From assembly GCA_029718625.1 (NCBI GenBank), contig CM056383.1:67270117-67334116 (forward strand): DNA of 64,000 nt. Direction: 5' to 3'. A program made the translations under genes and the position numbers. This DNA comes from Synaphobranchus kaupii (taxonomy: Eukaryota > Chordata > Actinopteri > Anguilliformes > Synaphobranchidae). Below are positions 61,722 to 64,000 of the stretch, piece after piece. The notes under the pieces were generated by a model that was not told the origin of the DNA, searched no databases, and saw only the letters and a program-made list of their open reading frames with translations. The first letter of the stretch is position 1, and each line of letters begins with the position of its first letter.

Positions 61722-61855
61722 TTCTCTCACTTTGAGCGCCCTGCCCCTCTCTCACTTTGAGCACCCCGCCCCTCTCTCACTTTGAGCACCCCGCCCCTCT
61801 CTCACTTTGAGCACCCCGCCCCTCTCTCACTTTGAGCGCCCCTCCCCTCAAAAGG
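61722..61855 (+). repeat. 25-bp tandem repeat, about 5 copies
   Basis: Unit ctctcactttgagcaccccg followed by cccct, with variants gcgccctg and gcgcccct at the edges. Confidence 0.9.
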
Positions 61856-62024
61856 CCTCTGCGTGGCCCAGGTTCCCGGTGCCAAGTCTCCAGGTGTAAG
61901 ATCAGTCTGATTGACAGGAGGCCTTTCAGCCAGACGCCCACGCCTGAGGGATTTCCTCCTGTCCAAGGCGTATTGAAGCAGGCAGGCTGGCAGGTGCCAC
62001 ACACAGCAGGAACTATTGGATGCA

Positions 62025-62060
62025 CTGGCAACCTGCTTGCTCGCACAAGCAGGTTGCCAG
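62025..62060 (+). other. Perfect 15-bp hairpin
   Basis: Arms CTGGCAACCTGCTTG (62025-62039) and CAAGCAGGTTGCCAG (62046-62060) are exact complements around a 6-base loop ctcgca. The stem is too short for a classical miRNA precursor. It could be a palindrome remnant of a small DNA element. Confidence 0.7.
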
Positions 62061-62292
62061 GTTGGCCGGTACGTGCCAACAAGACGTTGTAATCTTCACT
62101 GTCTACAAGAGGTAAATGCGGTGCAGGTATTGCACACATGCAGGTCCATGTTCACATTTTATGGTGTGTTGTGTGTATGTTTGTTTTAATAATACTTTAC
62201 AATAAGGTTCTGCTACCTAGAATTAGCCAATGCCCCAGGTAACATGACTGGATACATTATAAAGGTATTGACAAAGCATTGACAATACTTGT

Positions 62293-62293
<1 letters not shown>

Positions 62294-62357
<64 letters not shown>
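62294..62357 (+). repeat. (CA)32 microsatellite
   Basis: Uninterrupted run of 64 bp. Confidence 0.97.
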
Positions 62358-62359
<2 letters not shown>

Positions 62360-62402
62360 CGTAGGACCCTGATCTTTGGAATATATCCTCCAGCAGCCTA
62401 CA

Positions 62403-62404
<2 letters not shown>

Positions 62405-62477
<73 letters not shown>

Positions 62478-62486
62478 CACACACAC
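62405..62486 (+). repeat. (AC)n microsatellite
   Basis: 71 bp uninterrupted, then tg and a further acacacaca. It is separated by only 47 bp of unique sequence from the preceding CA tract. Confidence 0.96.
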
Positions 62487-63005
62487 AGTATATACGTATA
62501 CCCAATGAGTTATAACTCATTTAACGTACTGAAATGAAACACAGATGTCAACAGATGGTGCCCAGCCTTTCCATCCTGTTTTATAGAGGATGAAGGCAGC
62601 TTGAGTTTATCAAGTGAGTGTGTGTTTATCCATTAAGGATCTGTTCATGTTAATATCGCCATGCTGTAGAAAACAAAACAAAACAAAAAACCTTTTCATA
62701 ATCAGCCATTAAAAATGGCTAAGTACATTTCCTAGGCCTTCTTAATGGCTTAGTAGGTGAATAAATACCCTCTTTACTAACTAAAACAAATCCTTTATGA
62801 ATGTATGTATTGTTAGCATTGTTAATATAAGCAGGCCTTTTTAATGCGTTGTAAATGTGTTCATAACTTATTTGTCCTTGGCAATTATGACATTTGTTAA
62901 TGTGGTTTAATGGAACCTTTTATACGGCGTTCACGTTGTTCTTTACAAACAGAGAATGTGCATGTTTTTGTGTAGGTGGGTGGTGATTTGGGTATTTTGG
63001 AGAGC
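62487..63005. other. Intergenic, no gene seen
   Basis: AT-rich sequence between microsatellite and minisatellite blocks, with a short (AAAAC) run at 62671-62689. Confidence 0.4.
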
Positions 63006-63253
63006 GCGGGTGGTGGTGAGTGAGGGGTGTTAAGTCGCGGGTGGTGGTGAGTGAGGGGTGTTAAGTCGCGGGTGGTGGTGAGTGAGGGGTGTTAAGTCGC
63101 GGGTGGTGGTGAGTGAGGGGTGTTAAGTCGCGGGTGGTGGTGAGTGAGGGGTGTTAAGTCGCGGGTGGTGGTGAGTGAGGGGTGTTAAGTCGCGGGTGGT
63201 GGTGAGTGAGGGGTGTTAAGTCGCGGGTGGTGGTGAGTGAGGGGTGTTAAGTC
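63006..63253 (+). repeat. 31-bp G-rich minisatellite, 8 copies
   Basis: Unit gcgggtggtggtgagtgagg, ggtgttaagtc, exactly 248 bp for eight almost identical copies. Every unit has several G-runs (ggg, gg, gg, gggg) that could fold as a G-quadruplex. Confidence 0.96.
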
Positions 63254-63483
63254 ACAGAGACAATGGCAGTTGAGAGCTTCTCTTCTACACTCTTGCGTGG
63301 AGCATTGAAGCCTCTGATGAATTTCTCAATTTTTGTTATTAATGTAACACCCTGTTCTGGTTACACTGGCAATACATGGCCTTACACTGACTGATAGAAG
63401 TATCTAGCATTTATAAACTGTATTTAAGCATTGTGATGATGACGACGACGATGGGTTGTTAAAAAATAGTAACTACCGATTAT

Positions 63484-63610
63484 ACATTACATTCATTTAG
63501 CAGACGCTTTTATCCAAAGCGACATACAATAAGTGCATACAGAAAGGTCATCGAAGTAACTACAGAACAGATAAGACAAAGCACACAGTACAATTCTAAC
63601 CATTTTAAAA
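63484..63610 (-). mobile_element. LINE 3' end-like repeat, minus strand
   Basis: acattacattcatttagcag, acgcttttatccaaagcgac, ataagtgcatacagaaaggt and acagaacagataagacaaag match the copy at 7178 closely. Truncated on the right. Confidence 0.65.
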
Positions 63611-63699
63611 TAATTTATTTAAGCGACTTGAGAATAAAATATGTTGAGTTTCTTTTTTTACATGCATTGGATGATTACTTACAAAAGGTTGCCTTCACT

Positions 63700-64000
63700 G
63701 ATTGGCTGTTGTGGTATGCGTAACTGTGATTGGCTCTGTTGTGGTATGTGTAACTGTGATTGGCCGATGTGGTATGTGTAAGTGATTGGCTCTGTTGTGG
63801 TATGTGTAACTGTGATTGGCTCTGTTGTGGTATGTGTAACTGTGATTGGCTCTCTTGTGGTATGTGTAACTGTGATTGGCTGTTGTGGTATGTGTAACTG
63901 CGATTGGCTGTTGTGGTATGTGTAACTGTGATTGGCTCTCTTGTGGTATGTGTAACTGCGATTGGCTGTTGTGGTATGTGTAACTGCGATTGGCTGTTGT
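63700..64000 (+). repeat. 28-30-bp minisatellite with an inverted CCAAT motif, runs off the window
   Basis: Unit gattggctgttgtggtatgt, gtaactgt (or gc), with a ctgtt/ctctt insertion in some copies. About 10-11 units are visible and the array continues beyond the right edge. Each unit contains ATTGG, the complement of CCAAT. Confidence 0.93.

Overview
The window is vertebrate nuclear DNA, almost certainly from a ray-finned fish. It has GT-AG introns, a dense load of fish-type repeats (tRNA-derived SINEs with a (TGTAA)n tail, hAT and Tc1/mariner miniature elements, Gypsy-like solo LTRs), long (CA)n/(CT)n microsatellites and several minisatellites. The SINE resembles the V-SINE/UnaSINE type I know from eels and other early-branching teleosts. 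That hints at an elopomorph-like species but does not prove it. There are no operons, ribosome binding sites or other bacterial features. A 500-base N gap lies at 30030-30529.

Only one gene is certain. The last three coding exons of ACTR3 (actin-related protein 3, the Arp2/3 complex subunit) lie on the + strand at 213-338, 646-729 and 2366-2461, followed by a 3' UTR with candidate poly(A) signals near 2966 and 3754. The rest of the gene lies to the left of the window. From about 3.8 kb to the right edge (60 kb) I find no recognisable protein-coding gene. From memory of mammalian synteny the next gene would be DPP10, which sits behind a large gene-poor interval. Three short exon-like pieces (26346-26561, 30623-30681, 46277-46315) are listed at low confidence.

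Layout: 0-3.8 kb ACTR3 end, with a SINE carrying a nested hAT element in its last intron. 5-9 kb holds clustered SINE, LINE-tail and hAT pieces. 12-13 kb is a three-level nest (DNA element, SINE, solo LTR). 13.6-14.0 and 21.0 kb hold two copies of one hAT-type element, one of them with an internal tandem expansion. 18.8-19.5 kb is a tandem array in which two different hAT elements sit in the same 8-bp target. 28.4-28.8 kb has a tandemly repeated tRNA-like motif next to a dispersed repeat. 30.0-36.8 kb contains the gap, CpG-rich patches and G/C homopolymers. 37.1-38.8 kb has an inverted-repeat element and a 1.46-kb solo LTR with an internal VNTR. 45-46.3 kb is microsatellite and LINE-tail rich. 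48.7-51.3 kb is a 13-bp array and then a 2.4-kb array of a 26-bp unit. 54.2-55.7 kb is a 45-bp minisatellite that keeps a 501-codon frame open. 59.1-60.0 kb is a decayed Tc1-like transposon broken by another repeat. 60.5-64.0 kb carries several more minisatellites.

The window is best read as a gene end plus a repeat-rich gene desert. The strongest unusual signals are the nesting and target-site relationships of the mobile elements and the internal structure of the minisatellites. I found no convincing new multi-gene system.
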